NCBI RefSeq assembly: GCF_934643405.1
Contig: NZ_CAKUCL010000048.1
Location: 1 to 35,938, forward strand
Source of the DNA: an uncultured Actinoplanes sp.
GTDB lineage: Bacteria; Actinomycetota; Actinomycetes; Mycobacteriales; Micromonosporaceae
DNA length: 35,938 bases
Direction of reading: 5' to 3'
Each line of letters begins with the position of its first letter. Within the stretch, counting starts at the first letter, position 1. Shown here in pieces: positions 8,382 to 17,844 of the stretch. The position numbers were made by a program, and so were the translations under genes. The notes beneath the pieces are model-generated. The model saw nothing but the letters and a program-made list of their open reading frames with translations. It searched no databases and was not told where the DNA came from.

Positions 8382-8387
8382 GCGGGA

Positions 8388-11183
8388 TCAGCCGGTGTTG
8401 CGCATGCCGGCGGCGATGCCGTTCACCGAGGTCAGCAACGCCCGCTCCAACGCCGTCGAATCCGACGGGGCCCGGCGGGCGCCGGGCGCCGTCGCCAGCT
8501 GGCGGTCGGCGTCGCCCAGGTCTCGGTACTGGCGCAGCAGCGCCACCTGGAGGTGGTGCAACGGCTCCAGGTAGGTGTCCCGGACGCTCAGGGTCCGCTT
8601 CAGCTCCGGCTGCGAGGCCAGCAGGTCGTCGCCGCCGGTGATGGCCAGGACCTCGCGGACGGTCAGGGCGTACTCCTGCTCGATCCGGGTGAAGATCGGG
8701 CGGAGGTTCTCCGGCACGAGCGTCTCGACGTAGCGCCGGGCGATGTCCAGGTCGGTCTTGGTCAGCATCATCTCGACGTTCGACAGGAACGTCTTGAAGA
8801 ACTGCCAGTTGCCGTACATCTCCTGGAGCGTCTCGGTGTGACCCGCCTCGCGGGCCGCCTTCAGGCCGGTGCCGACGCCGAACCAACCCGGCACGATCTG
8901 CCTGGTCTGGGTCCAGCCGAACACCCATGGGATGGCCCGCAGACCGCCGAGGCCGGCGTCCGCGTTCGGCCGCTTCGCCGGGCGGGAGCCGATGTTCAGC
9001 TGGCCGAGCAGCTCGGTCGGGGTGGCCGCCCAGAAGTAGGCGGGCAGGTCCGGGTTCTCCACCAGCGAGCGGTACTGCGCGAAGGCCGCGTCCGAGGCAC
9101 TGTCCATCGTCGCGTCCCAGCGGGCCAGGCGCTCCAGGTCGACCGACGGCGAGGTGTGCAGCAGCGTCGCCTGCAGCACCGCGGCGACGGTCAGTTCCAG
9201 GTTCTCCCGCGCCAGGGCCGGCAGGGTGTACTTGTCCGAGATGACCTCGCCCTGCTCGGTCACCTTGATCGCGCCGTCCAGCGTCCCGTACGGCTGGGCC
9301 AGGATCGCCTCATGCGTGGGGCCGCCACCACGACCGACGGTGCCGCCCCGGCCGTGGAACAGCCGGAGCCGTACGCCGTGCCGGGCTGCCACGTCACGCA
9401 GCGCCCGCTGCGCCTTGTGGATGCGCCACTGGCTGGTCGTGATGCCGGCTTCCTTGTTCGAGTCCGAGTACCCGAGCATGACCTCCTGGACGTCCCCGCG
9501 CGCCCGCACGATCTCGCGGTAGGCCGGCAGCGACAGCATCTCGTCCAGCAGGTCGCCGCCCGCGTCCAGCTCGGCCGGGGTCTCCAGCAGCGGCACGATG
9601 TTCACCCGGGCGCGGCCGGTGTGGATGTCGACGAGGCCGGCCTCGCGGGCCAGCACCGCCGCCGCCAGCACGTCGTCGACGCCCAGGGTCATCGAGATGA
9701 TGTACGACTCGATGACGTCCGGCCCGAACCGGTCCTGCGCCTCACGGATCGTGTTGAACACGTCGAACGTCTTGCGCGCCGAGTCGGTCAGCGGGGTGTC
9801 GGCGCTGGACAGCGGCCGCCGGCCGGACAGCTCGGTGGCGAGCAGCTTGGTGCGGCTCTGGCGGTCCAGGGCGGCGTAGTCGTCGACCTCGCCGACCTGC
9901 GTGTACATCTGCTGGAGCACCTCGTGGTGCTTCTCGGCGTGCTCGCGCACGTCGAGCGTGGCCAGCTGCAGGCCGAACGCGGAGACCGTGCGGATCGCGG
10001 TGGCGACCACGCCGACCGCGGTGAGCTGGCCGGAGTTGCGGGCCAGCGAGGCGCGGATCAGCTCCAGGTCGCTGATCAGCTCGTCGCTGCCCAGGTAGTC
10101 GCGGCCCGGCACGTGGGCGGTGCCCTGCTGGAGCCGGGCGCGGGTGTTCTCCAGCTTCGCCTTGATCGCCCGGATCTTCAGCCGGTACGGCTCCTCGGCG
10201 TTGACCCGGCGGAACCGTTCGGCGATCTCCGGCAGGTTGTCCAGGTCCTTGGCGAGCGAGGCGGACAGGTCGAGCGACACCCCGCGCAGCCGCCGGGACA
10301 CCGACAGCTCGTCGATCAGCTCGTCCATCGCGGCCTCGGTGGCCTGGATGCCGTGCTCGTGCTGGATGATCAGCACGTCCCGGGTGACGGCCGGGGTGAC
10401 GAACGGGTTGCCGTCCCGGTCGCCGCCGATCCACGACCCGAAGGTCAGCGGGCGCGCGGTCGGCGCGGTCTCGACGCCGAGCTGCCGGAGCGTCTCGGCC
10501 AGGTCGCCGAGCACCTGCGGCGCCGCGTCCGCGTACAGATCCTTGAGGTAGAAGACCGCGTTGCGCGCCTCGTCGGTCGGGTCGGGCCGGTCCAGCCGCA
10601 GCTCGTCGGTCTGCCACAGCAGGTCGATCAGCTCGGCGAACCGCTTGGTCGACGCGGTGGTGTCGGTCTGGCCGTAGAGGACCGCACCGGCCGCCTCGGC
10701 GTCCAGGGCGTCGGCGAGCTGGCGCAGCTTGGACAGGATCGAGCGGCGGGCCGCCTCGGTGGGGTGCGCGGTGAAGACCGGCCGGACGGCGAGCCGGCGG
10801 GCCGCCGAGGCGATCTCGTCGGCCGGGACGCCCTTCTCGGCGATCAGCTTGGCGGCCTGGTCCAGCCAGCCGCCGTCGCGGGCGCGGCGCCGGCGCAGGT
10901 CACGCGACCGGTGCACCTGCTCGGTGATGTTGGCCAGGTGGAAGTAGGTGGAGAACGCGCGGGCCAGCTTGGTGCCGGTCGTGACGTCCATCGCGGCGAG
11001 CCGGTCGGCGGCGGCCTGCGCGTCCTGGCGGACCAGGGCGCGGACCTCCTCGACCAGATCCAGCAGCGGCCGGCCTTCCTGCCGGGCCAGGGTCTGGCCG
11101 AGCAGCGTGCCGATGCGGCGGATGTCGGCTCTGAGCGCGGCGTCGGACCCGTCCGGGTCGAGATAGCCGGGCTGGTCGGTCAT
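8388..11183 (-). CDS. ppc: phosphoenolpyruvate carboxylase
   Basis: This 931-residue enzyme adds bicarbonate to phosphoenolpyruvate to form oxaloacetate, replenishing the TCA cycle in the cytoplasm. The sequence shows the catalytic-His motif VFTAHPTEA (His140), the substrate-binding GGDRDGNPF, YSDSNKEAG, and the glycine-rich catalytic loop HGRGGTVGRGGG. It ends in RNTG, matching the conserved C-terminal tetrapeptide (usually QNTG) that completes the active site, so the protein is complete. The ATG at 11183 follows GGAGCGTC-type sequence and gives a normal N-terminus. About 250 bp separate it from the divergent mfd; that gap holds a short TTGTT-C-AACAA palindrome at 11320-11330 and no gene. 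Two hairpin elements lie directly past its stop. Confidence 0.97.
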   Translation of the reverse strand: MTDQPGYLDPDGSDAALRADIRRIGTLLGQTLARQEGRPLLDLVEEVRALVRQDAQAAADRLAAMDVTTGTKLARAFSTYFHLANITEQVHRSRDLRRRRARDGGWLDQAAKLIAEKGVPADEIASAARRLAVRPVFTAHPTEAARRSILSKLRQLADALDAEAAGAVLYGQTDTTASTKRFAELIDLLWQTDELRLDRPDPTDEARNAVFYLKDLYADAAPQVLGDLAETLRQLGVETAPTARPLTFGSWIGGDRDGNPFVTPAVTRDVLIIQHEHGIQATEAAMDELIDELSVSRRLRGVSLDLSASLAKDLDNLPEIAERFRRVNAEEPYRLKIRAIKAKLENTRARLQQGTAHVPGRDYLGSDELISDLELIRASLARNSGQLTAVGVVATAIRTVSAFGLQLATLDVREHAEKHHEVLQQMYTQVGEVDDYAALDRQSRTKLLATELSGRRPLSSADTPLTDSARKTFDVFNTIREAQDRFGPDVIESYIISMTLGVDDVLAAAVLAREAGLVDIHTGRARVNIVPLLETPAELDAGGDLLDEMLSLPAYREIVRARGDVQEVMLGYSDSNKEAGITTSQWRIHKAQRALRDVAARHGVRLRLFHGRGGTVGRGGGPTHEAILAQPYGTLDGAIKVTEQGEVISDKYTLPALARENLELTVAAVLQATLLHTSPSVDLERLARWDATMDSASDAAFAQYRSLVENPDLPAYFWAATPTELLGQLNIGSRPAKRPNADAGLGGLRAIPWVFGWTQTRQIVPGWFGVGTGLKAAREAGHTETLQEMYGNWQFFKTFLSNVEMMLTKTDLDIARRYVETLVPENLRPIFTRIEQEYALTVREVLAITGGDDLLASQPELKRTLSVRDTYLEPLHHLQVALLRQYRDLGDADRQLATAPGARRAPSDSTALERALLTSVNGIAAGMRNTG

Positions 11184-11432
11184 CGGGGACGCTCCTTCGC
11201 CTCAAGGTGCTCCAGGACGGCGCTGTCCCGACTTCGCCGATGGTATCGGCGTGGCCATGGCACCGGGGGAATTGAGGTAAGTCTCACCCGATGCCGGAAC
11301 AGACCGGTGCGGCGGGTCGTTGTTCAACAAGCGCCGTCGATCCTCCGGGAGTTGTCGGAGGGGCCGACTAAACTTCAGATCGAACCCCCGTCCTCTCGGA
11401 CGCCGGGGTCATTCGTACGTTGGGGTGACCAC

Positions 11433-14400
11433 ATGCAGCTCTCCGGTCTGATCCCGGCCGCGCTCCGCGACCGCGGCCTCGCGCGCGCCCGTGACCTGGC
11501 AAAAAAGGGCTTCGTCGACTCCGACGCGCTCGACCTGACCGCGCCGGTGTCCCTGCGCCCGTTCGTGGTCGCCACGGTTGCCGGCGTGCCGGAGATCGGC
11601 GGCGCCGGCCGTCCGGTGTTGGCCGTGACCGCGACCAGCCGCGAGGCGGACGACCTCGCCGACGCGCTCGGCTGTCTGATCGACGCCGATCGGGTGGCGG
11701 TCTTCCCGTCCTGGGAGACGCTGCCGCACGAGCGGCTGTCCCCGCGCTCGGACACGGTCGGCCGCCGGCTCGCCGTGCTGCGCCGCCTCGCCCACCCGGG
11801 CGACAAGCCGATCCAGGTGGTCGTGGCCCCGGTCCGCTCGGTGCTCCAGCCTCAGCTCAAGGGCCTGGGCGACCTGGAGCCGGTGGAGCTGACCGCCGGC
11901 GGCGAGGCCGAGCTGGAAGAGGTGGCCCGCCGCCTGTCCGACATGGCGTACGCGCGGGTCGACCTGGTCACCAAGCGCGGCGAGTTCGCGGTCCGCGGCG
12001 GCATCCTGGACGTCTTCCCGCCCACCGACGAGCACCCGTCCCGGGTCGAGTTCTGGGGCGACGAGGTCGAGGAGATCCGCACCTTCGCCGTCGCCGACCA
12101 GCGCACGATCGACCCGGTGGACCGGCTGTGGGCACCCCCCTGCCGGGAGTTGCTGCTGACCCCTTCCGTACGGGCCAGGGCCGCCGAGCTGTCCGCCGAG
12201 CATCCGGAGCTGGCCGAGATCCTCGACAAGCTCGCCGAGGGCATCCCGGTCGAGGGCATGGAGTCGTTGGCCCCCGCGCTGCTCGACGGCACCGACAGCA
12301 TGGAACTGCTGCTGGACGCCATGCCGGCCGGCACCCACGTGCTGCTGTGCGACCCCGAGCGCATCCGCACCCGGGCGCACGACCTCACCCGTACGTCGGA
12401 CGAATTTCTCGAGGCCTCCTGGGCCGCGGCCGCCGTCGGGGGCAAGGCGCCGATCGACGTCGGCGCCGTCGCCTTCCGCAACCTGGCCGATGTGCGCGCC
12501 CACGCCGCCACCCTCCAGCAGCCGTGGTGGACGGTCTCGCCGTTCGGCCTGGCCGAGGAGGAGACCGCCGCGACCGACGACCAGCCCTGGCTGGAGACTC
12601 CCGCGGTGGAGGTGTCGCCGGACGCCGGCGACGCGATCGCCCTCGCGGCTCAGGCGGTTCCGCTCTATCACGGCGACACCGCACGCCTGACGTCCGATCT
12701 CTCCGAATGGACCGCCGCCGGCTGGGCGATCGCGCTGGTGTTCGAGGGGCACGGCACCGCCCAGCGGGCCACCGAGGTGCTGCGCGACGCGGGCCTCGGC
12801 GTGACCCCGGCCGAGTCGATCGGGACGCCGATCGAGCCGGGCCAGCTGCTGATCACCTGCGGCGGGCTGAACCACGGCTTCGTCGACCCGGCCTCGCAGC
12901 TCGCCGTCATCACCGGCAACGACATCAGCGGCGGCCGCGGAGCGTCCACGAAGGACATGCGCAAGATGCCGTCGCGGCGGCGCAACACGATCGACCCGCT
13001 GGAGCTCAAGCCCGGCGACTTCGTGGTGCACGAGCAGCACGGCATCGGCAAGTACGTGGAGCTGGTGCAGCGCACGGTCAACGGCGCCGACCGCGAGTAC
13101 ATCGTGATCGAGTACGCCGCGTCCAAGCGCGGCCAGCCCGGCGACCGGCTCTATGTGCCGACCGACCAGCTCGACCAGCTCAGCCGGTACGTCGGTGGCG
13201 AGCAGCCGTCGCTGCACAAGATGGGCGGCGCGGACTGGCAGAAGAGCAAGGCCCGCGCGCGCAAGGCGGTCCGTGAGATCGCCGCGCAGCTCATCCAGCT
13301 GTACGCCGCGCGTCAGTCGTCGAAGGGTCACGCCTTCGGCCCGGACTCGCCCTGGCAGCGCGAGCTGGAGGACGCCTTCCCGTACCAGGAGACGCCCGAC
13401 CAGCTCGCCGCGATCTCCGAGGTCAAGCACGACATGGAGCTGGCCGTCCCGATGGACAGGCTGATCTGCGGCGACGTCGGTTACGGCAAGACCGAGATCG
13501 CCGTTCGGGCGGCGTTCAAGGCGGTGCAGGACGGCAAGCAGGTGGCCGTGCTGGTGCCCACGACGCTGCTCGCCCAGCAGCACTTCAACACGTTTACCGA
13601 CCGGATGGGCCAGTTCCCGATCTCGATCAAGCAGCTGTCCCGGTTCCAGACCCCGGCCGAGGCCAAGCGCACGCTGGAGCAGGCCGCGGACGGCACCGCG
13701 GACATCGTGATCGGCACCCACCGCCTGCTGGCCAACTCGACCCGGTTCAAGAACCTCGGCCTGATCATCGTCGACGAGGAGCAGCGCTTCGGCGTCGAGC
13801 ACAAGGAGCAGCTCAAGGCCCTGCGCGCGTCGGTCGACGTGCTGACCATGTCGGCCACGCCGATCCCGCGCACGCTGGAGATGGCGATCACCGGCATCCG
13901 GGAGATGTCCACGATCGCCACCCCGCCGGAGGAGCGGCACCCGGTGCTGACCTTCGTCGGCGCGCAGGACGACAAGCAGGTGGCCGCGGCCATCCACCGC
14001 GAGCTGCTGCGCGACGGCCAGGTGTTCTACCTGCACAACCGGGTCGAGTCGATCGACCGGGCGGCGCGCAAGCTGCGCGAGCTGGTGCCCGAGGCGCGGG
14101 TGGCGGTGGCGCACGGCCAGATGAGCGAGGAACAGCTCGAGAAGGTCATGGTCGGCTTCTGGGAGAAGGAGTTCGACGTCCTGGTCTGCACCACGATCGT
14201 CGAGTCCGGCATCGACATCCCGAACGCCAACACGCTGATCGTCGAGCGCGCCGACCTGCTCGGCCTCGCCCAGCTGCACCAGATCCGCGGCCGGGTGGGC
14301 CGCGGTCGGGAGCGGGCCTACGCGTACTTCCTGTACCCGCGGGAGAAGCCGCTCACCGAGCAGGCGCACGAGCGGCTGGCCACCATCGCGCAGCACACCG

Positions 14401-15056
14401 AGCTGGGCGCCGGCATGTACGTGGCGATGAAGGACCTGGAGATCCGCGGCGCCGGGAACCTGCTCGGCGGCGAGCAGTCCGGCCACATCGAGGGCGTCGG
14501 CTTCGACCTGTACGTGCGCATGGTCGGCGAGGCGGTGCAGGCGTTCAAGGGCGAGCGGCCGGAGGAGGAGCCCGAGGTCAAGATCGATCTGCCGGTCGAC
14601 GCGCACCTGCCCACCGAGTACATCTCGGTCGAGCGGCTGCGCCTGGAGATGTACCGCAAGCTCGCCGAGGCCCGCGACGACCAGCGTCTGCGGGAGGTGG
14701 TGGCCGAGATGACCGACCGGTACGGCGAGCCGCCGGCCCAGGTCGCGAACCTGATCGCGGTGGCCCGGTTCCGCCAGGTCGCCCGGGCGTACGGGCTCAC
14801 CGACGTCTCCATGCAGGGCAAGCACATCCGCTTCTCGCCGTTGCCGCTGCCCGACTCCAAGCAGCTGCGGCTCAAGCGCTACCACCCGGACAGCGTCTAC
14901 AAGCAGGCCACCGATCAGGTCAGCGTGCCGCGGCCGGCCACCCGCCGGGTGGGCGGCGAGCCGCTGCGCGACCAGGCCCTGCTGGAGTGGTGTGCGCAGC
15001 TGCTGAAGGACGTCCTCGGGGAGGTGCCCGCGCCCGCTCTAGCCACGAAGGGATAG
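11433..15056 (+). CDS. mfd: transcription-repair coupling factor Mfd
   Basis: Mfd is an ATP-driven DNA translocase that removes RNA polymerase stalled at lesions and recruits UvrA. The 1207-residue product shows a UvrB-like N-terminal region, the CarD-like RNA-polymerase-interaction module beginning LKPGDFVVHEQHGIGKY, Walker A GDVGYGKTE (680-688), the DEEQ box (about 780), MSATPIPRT, the helicase motif QIRGRVGRG, and a C-terminal TRCF domain. Length matches actinobacterial Mfd. ATG 11433 follows GGGGTGA; the reading frame stays open far upstream, but that part is antisense to ppc and the ABC genes and is not coding. The only long opposite frame (11409-14885) is a codon-bias shadow. Confidence 0.97.
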   Translation: MQLSGLIPAALRDRGLARARDLAKKGFVDSDALDLTAPVSLRPFVVATVAGVPEIGGAGRPVLAVTATSREADDLADALGCLIDADRVAVFPSWETLPHERLSPRSDTVGRRLAVLRRLAHPGDKPIQVVVAPVRSVLQPQLKGLGDLEPVELTAGGEAELEEVARRLSDMAYARVDLVTKRGEFAVRGGILDVFPPTDEHPSRVEFWGDEVEEIRTFAVADQRTIDPVDRLWAPPCRELLLTPSVRARAAELSAEHPELAEILDKLAEGIPVEGMESLAPALLDGTDSMELLLDAMPAGTHVLLCDPERIRTRAHDLTRTSDEFLEASWAAAAVGGKAPIDVGAVAFRNLADVRAHAATLQQPWWTVSPFGLAEEETAATDDQPWLETPAVEVSPDAGDAIALAAQAVPLYHGDTARLTSDLSEWTAAGWAIALVFEGHGTAQRATEVLRDAGLGVTPAESIGTPIEPGQLLITCGGLNHGFVDPASQLAVITGNDISGGRGASTKDMRKMPSRRRNTIDPLELKPGDFVVHEQHGIGKYVELVQRTVNGADREYIVIEYAASKRGQPGDRLYVPTDQLDQLSRYVGGEQPSLHKMGGADWQKSKARARKAVREIAAQLIQLYAARQSSKGHAFGPDSPWQRELEDAFPYQETPDQLAAISEVKHDMELAVPMDRLICGDVGYGKTEIAVRAAFKAVQDGKQVAVLVPTTLLAQQHFNTFTDRMGQFPISIKQLSRFQTPAEAKRTLEQAADGTADIVIGTHRLLANSTRFKNLGLIIVDEEQRFGVEHKEQLKALRASVDVLTMSATPIPRTLEMAITGIREMSTIATPPEERHPVLTFVGAQDDKQVAAAIHRELLRDGQVFYLHNRVESIDRAARKLRELVPEARVAVAHGQMSEEQLEKVMVGFWEKEFDVLVCTTIVESGIDIPNANTLIVERADLLGLAQLHQIRGRVGRGRERAYAYFLYPREKPLTEQAHERLATIAQHTELGAGMYVAMKDLEIRGAGNLLGGEQSGHIEGVGFDLYVRMVGEAVQAFKGERPEEEPEVKIDLPVDAHLPTEYISVERLRLEMYRKLAEARDDQRLREVVAEMTDRYGEPPAQVANLIAVARFRQVARAYGLTDVSMQGKHIRFSPLPLPDSKQLRLKRYHPDSVYKQATDQVSVPRPATRRVGGEPLRDQALLEWCAQLLKDVLGEVPAPALATKG

Positions 15057-15065
15057 AGCGTGCAC

Positions 15066-15101
15066 AATCTCCCGGATCTTCGTTCCTGATCGGGGGATTT
15101 T
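15066..15101 (+). promoter_or_regulatory. hairpin between mfd and the rhomboid gene enclosing the ribosome binding site
   Basis: Bases 15066-15078 pair with 15088-15099 (12 pairs including one G-T, one bulged G, nine-base loop), followed by a short T run. The 3' arm contains GGGGGA, the probable ribosome binding site of the GTG at 15103. It could be a weak terminator of mfd or a translational control hairpin; the sequence alone does not decide. Confidence 0.4.
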
Positions 15102-15102
15102 C

Positions 15103-15999
15103 GTGGACACCGTGAGCGCCGAGACGACCTGTTACCGCCATCCGAAGCGGGAGACCTTCGTCCGGTGCTCACGGTGCGATCGGTACATCTGCTTCGACTG
15201 CATGCGCGACGCCCCGGTCGGCCAGCGCTGCCCGGAGTGCGTGAAGGACGAGAACAAGACGGTCCGTCGCGCGCGGACCGTCTTCGGTGGTCACACCATC
15301 ACCACGGCCTGGGTCACGTACACGATCATCGCCCTGAACATCGCCGCCTATCTCGTCGAACTGGTCCGTCCCGGAGTGATCGACCGGTTCGACGGTCTGG
15401 GCTCCGGCCTGCTCGGCCCGGACGGTCAGTACTACGTCGACAACGGTGGTTCGCCGGCCGGGTACCAGCTGATCGGCGTGCTGCACGGCGAATGGTGGCG
15501 GCTGATCACCTCGAACTTCCTGCACATGGAGCCCGGCTCCAGCGGCCTCGGCCTCACCCACATCGTGTTCAACATGCTGTGGGTGTTCAGCCTGGGCCGT
15601 TTCCTGGAGGAGAGGCTCGGCCGCCTGCGCTTCCTGGCGCTGTACCTGCTCGCCGCGGTCGGGAGCTCGGTGCTCGAGGTGGTGCTCAGCCCGCAGACCG
15701 GCGCGATCGGCGCGTCCGGGGCCGTGTTCGGGCTCGCCGCCGCGTACTTCGTGCTGACCCGCAAGCTGCACGAGCACCCGATGGACCGCAACCGCATGAT
15801 GATCTACCTACTGATCTGGCTGGTCGTCTCGGCCGGGTTCGCGTCGTGGCAGGGCCACCTCGGCGGCCTGCTCACCGGCGGCGCGGCCGGCATCGGTCTC
15901 GCGTACGCCCCGCGCCGGCACCGGGAGGTCGTGCAGGCCACGGTGCTGGCCGCCGTCGCCGTGTTTCTGGTGCTCGTCGTGGTGGTCAAGGCGCTCTAG
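15103..15999 (+). CDS. rhomboid family intramembrane serine protease with N-terminal zinc finger
   Basis: The 298-residue protein cleaves membrane-protein substrates within the bilayer. The first 46 residues carry paired metal ligands (C10/H13, C22/C25, C30/C33, C43/C46), a B-box-like zinc finger typical of actinobacterial rhomboids. The rhomboid core contains GEWWRLITSNFLH, the GASG motif with catalytic Ser205 (203-206), and the partner His252 in GHLGG, so both catalytic residues are present. About seven membrane segments can be drawn, counting one before and one after the six-segment core. GTG 15103 follows GGGGGA by five bases. Substrate unknown. A 39-bp hairpin element begins ten bases after the stop. 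Confidence 0.93.
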   Translation: MDTVSAETTCYRHPKRETFVRCSRCDRYICFDCMRDAPVGQRCPECVKDENKTVRRARTVFGGHTITTAWVTYTIIALNIAAYLVELVRPGVIDRFDGLGSGLLGPDGQYYVDNGGSPAGYQLIGVLHGEWWRLITSNFLHMEPGSSGLGLTHIVFNMLWVFSLGRFLEERLGRLRFLALYLLAAVGSSVLEVVLSPQTGAIGASGAVFGLAAAYFVLTRKLHEHPMDRNRMMIYLLIWLVVSAGFASWQGHLGGLLTGGAAGIGLAYAPRRHREVVQATVLAAVAVFLVLVVVVKAL

Positions 16000-16008
16000 C
16001 CCATCACC

Positions 16009-16047
16009 GTGGGGACTTCGGCCGCGGTGGGCGGCGGGAGTCCCCAC
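16009..16047. repeat. 39-bp hairpin element, copy 3 (single)
   Basis: The ends GTGGGGACT / AGTCCCCAC give nine perfect terminal pairs. It starts ten bases after the rhomboid stop. Its right half matches that of copy 6 (GGCGGGAGTCCCCAC), linking it to the distant array at 20219-20439. Relative to copies 1 and 2 the eighth pair is C-G instead of G-C. Confidence 0.85.
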
Positions 16048-16096
16048 ACCAATCTGGGGGGCTGGCGACGTGCGTCACATCCGGCGTGAGAGAGTC

Positions 16097-16834
16097 ATGA
16101 CCATGCAGCGTGCTCGCCGACTCGCCTCCGCCGCCGTCGTCGCATCCCTCGCCGTGACCGGGTTGTCCGCCTGCCGCAGCGAGCCCACCGTGGCCGCCTA
16201 CGTGGGCAAGGACGTCCGCATCACCGAGGCGCGGGTGCAGCGTGTCTGGAACGAGGCGCAGGCCGCCGTCACCGCGGCGCCCACCCAGAACGGCCAGCCC
16301 GCGCGGCTGCGCATCACCCGGTCGGACGTGGTCCGTACGCTGCTGGCCGTGCCGATCCTCGACGAGGTCGCCAAGCGCCAGTCGGTGACCCTGCCGCCGC
16401 AGATCGACACCAGCGAGGCGGTCGCCGCCACCCAGGTGCCGGCGAACACCGAGTTCACCCGGCTGTACGCGCACGCGGACACCCTGGTGAAGCTGCTGCG
16501 CCAGCAGGCACAGAACGCTCCCGAGCCGACCGAGGCCGACCTGCGCTCGGTGTTCGACGCGCTGGTCGCGCACGGCGAGGCGCAGCCCGGCTCGTTCGAC
16601 AGCTTCAAGTCGAGCCTGCCGCCGCAGAACGCCGCCCTGCTGCGCTCCTCGACCGCGGTCCGCAACGAGATCACCCAGGTCGCCGGCCCGATGGACATCC
16701 GGGTCAACCCGCGTTACCAGCCGCTGGCCATCTCGGTGCTCGACCTGCAGACGCAGACCGGCGCTACCGAGCCGCTGATCGTTGCCCCGCTCGGCGCCAA
16801 CGACGACAGCGCACCGGTCTCCGACGCCTCCTGA
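16097..16834 (+). CDS. SurA N-terminal-like lipoprotein
   Basis: The 245-residue product begins with a lipoprotein signal: basic start MTMQRARR, a hydrophobic stretch, and lipobox LSAC with the predicted lipidated Cys26. The mature part begins with AYVGKDVRITEARVQ, resembling the N-terminal chaperone domain of SurA/PrsA-type proteins. No parvulin isomerase domain is visible, so a chaperone-like role at the outer face of the membrane is inferred. ATG 16097 was chosen over GTG 16070 because GAGAGAG precedes it and the signal then starts at the basic residues. It precedes mazG by 38 bp on the same strand, an arrangement I recall from other actinobacteria. Confidence 0.82.
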   Translation: MTMQRARRLASAAVVASLAVTGLSACRSEPTVAAYVGKDVRITEARVQRVWNEAQAAVTAAPTQNGQPARLRITRSDVVRTLLAVPILDEVAKRQSVTLPPQIDTSEAVAATQVPANTEFTRLYAHADTLVKLLRQQAQNAPEPTEADLRSVFDALVAHGEAQPGSFDSFKSSLPPQNAALLRSSTAVRNEITQVAGPMDIRVNPRYQPLAISVLDLQTQTGATEPLIVAPLGANDDSAPVSDAS

Positions 16835-16872
16835 ACCGGGAGGCGGAACCGCCGGGTGGCACAGTAGCGGTC

Positions 16873-17844
16873 ATGGCCGCTCGGATCCTGTTGCTCGTCA
16901 CCTCGCCCCGGCTGCCCGCCGGGCTGCTCACCGCCGCCGCCTGGGACGCCGTCCGCTCCTACCCGGTCTTCGCCTCGGCGGAGTCCGACCAGGCCGAGGC
17001 CCTGCGCAAGAGCGGCGTGCCGGTCACCGTGATCGAGCCGGACCCGGCGCTGCTGCTCGATGCGATCCGCTCGGACGGCCATGAGGCCGTGGTCTGGCTG
17101 GCCGGTCCGGCCGGGGACGAGCACTTCGCCCGTCAGCTGGGCCTGAGCCTGGCCCGCGAGCCGCACCTGGCCGACCTGGAACTGCTGCACGGCTCCTGGG
17201 ATCCGCCGGGGGCGCGGTTGCTGGACGCGGTCGCCGTGATGGACCGGCTGGTCTCGCCCGGTGGCGACCCGTGGAAGCGGGCGCAGAGCCACCGCACGCT
17301 CGCGCCCTACCTGCTGGAGGAGGCGTACGAGGCGTACGACGCGATCGAGTCCGGCGACCTGGACGCGCTGCGCGAGGAGCTGGGCGACGTGCTGCTGCAG
17401 ATCGTGCTGCACGCCCGGCTCGCCGAGGAACTGCCCGCCCAGGAGGCGTGGAACATCGACGACGTGGCCGGTGGGCTGGTCGAGAAGATGGTCCGGCGCA
17501 ACCCGCACGTGTTCGCCGGGGAGAGCATCGAGGACATCGAGGAGATCACCGAGAACTGGGAGCGGATCAAGAAGGCGGAGAAGTCCCGGGAGTCGGTGCT
17601 GGACGGTATCGCCCTGAGCCAGCCGGCCCTCGCGCTCGCTGCGAAGATCCTGCAGCGTACGGCGCGAGCCGGCTTGCCCGTACGGCCCCCGCAGAGCCCG
17701 GATCTCGGAGCGACACTGCTGCGCCTGGTGGCCGAGGCGCGCGAAGCGGGCGAGGATGCCGAGGCCGCCCTGCGCAAGGCCGCGCTGGATTTCGCCGGCG
17801 ACGTGCGCGATGCGGAGCGGAAAAATGTCGGACCTGCCGAGTAG
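16873..17844 (+). CDS. mazG: nucleoside triphosphate pyrophosphohydrolase MazG
   Basis: MazG hydrolyses NTPs and dNTPs, including damaged nucleotides, to monophosphate and pyrophosphate. The 323-residue protein has an N-terminal region of about 115 residues seen in actinobacterial MazG, then GDPWKRAQSH (131-140), corresponding to the CPWD-x-x-QTH block of canonical MazG with Cys replaced by Asp. The metal-binding EEAYE (149-153) and EELGD (168-172) follow. NPHVFAG and WERIKKAEK are also typical. These residues predict an active magnesium-dependent enzyme. ATG 16873 is not preceded by a strong ribosome binding site. The 3' end overlaps the DUF885 start by 20 bases. Confidence 0.93.
   Translation: MAARILLLVTSPRLPAGLLTAAAWDAVRSYPVFASAESDQAEALRKSGVPVTVIEPDPALLLDAIRSDGHEAVVWLAGPAGDEHFARQLGLSLAREPHLADLELLHGSWDPPGARLLDAVAVMDRLVSPGGDPWKRAQSHRTLAPYLLEEAYEAYDAIESGDLDALREELGDVLLQIVLHARLAEELPAQEAWNIDDVAGGLVEKMVRRNPHVFAGESIEDIEEITENWERIKKAEKSRESVLDGIALSQPALALAAKILQRTARAGLPVRPPQSPDLGATLLRLVAEAREAGEDAEAALRKAALDFAGDVRDAERKNVGPAE

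Larger units (their letters stand above)
8082..8387. other. 306-bp gene-free stretch between ppc and the ABC operon
   Basis: The part next to ppc (8280-8381) holds two hairpin elements, described separately. The part next to 8081 holds the candidate ABC operon -10. Between about 8100 and 8279 I see no coding signal, no RNA gene and no strong repeat. Confidence 0.7.

Noticed and set aside
6942..11432. Apparent 5' extension of the mfd reading frame
   Set aside because: The frame is merely free of stops. It runs antisense to the ABC genes and ppc, and Mfd has its normal length from ATG 11433.
11409..14885. Very long minus-strand open frame (1158 codons) opposite mfd
   Set aside because: It is an antisense shadow of a GC-rich gene, with low-complexity Arg/Gly/Val composition and no domain; mfd on the plus strand has all expected motifs.
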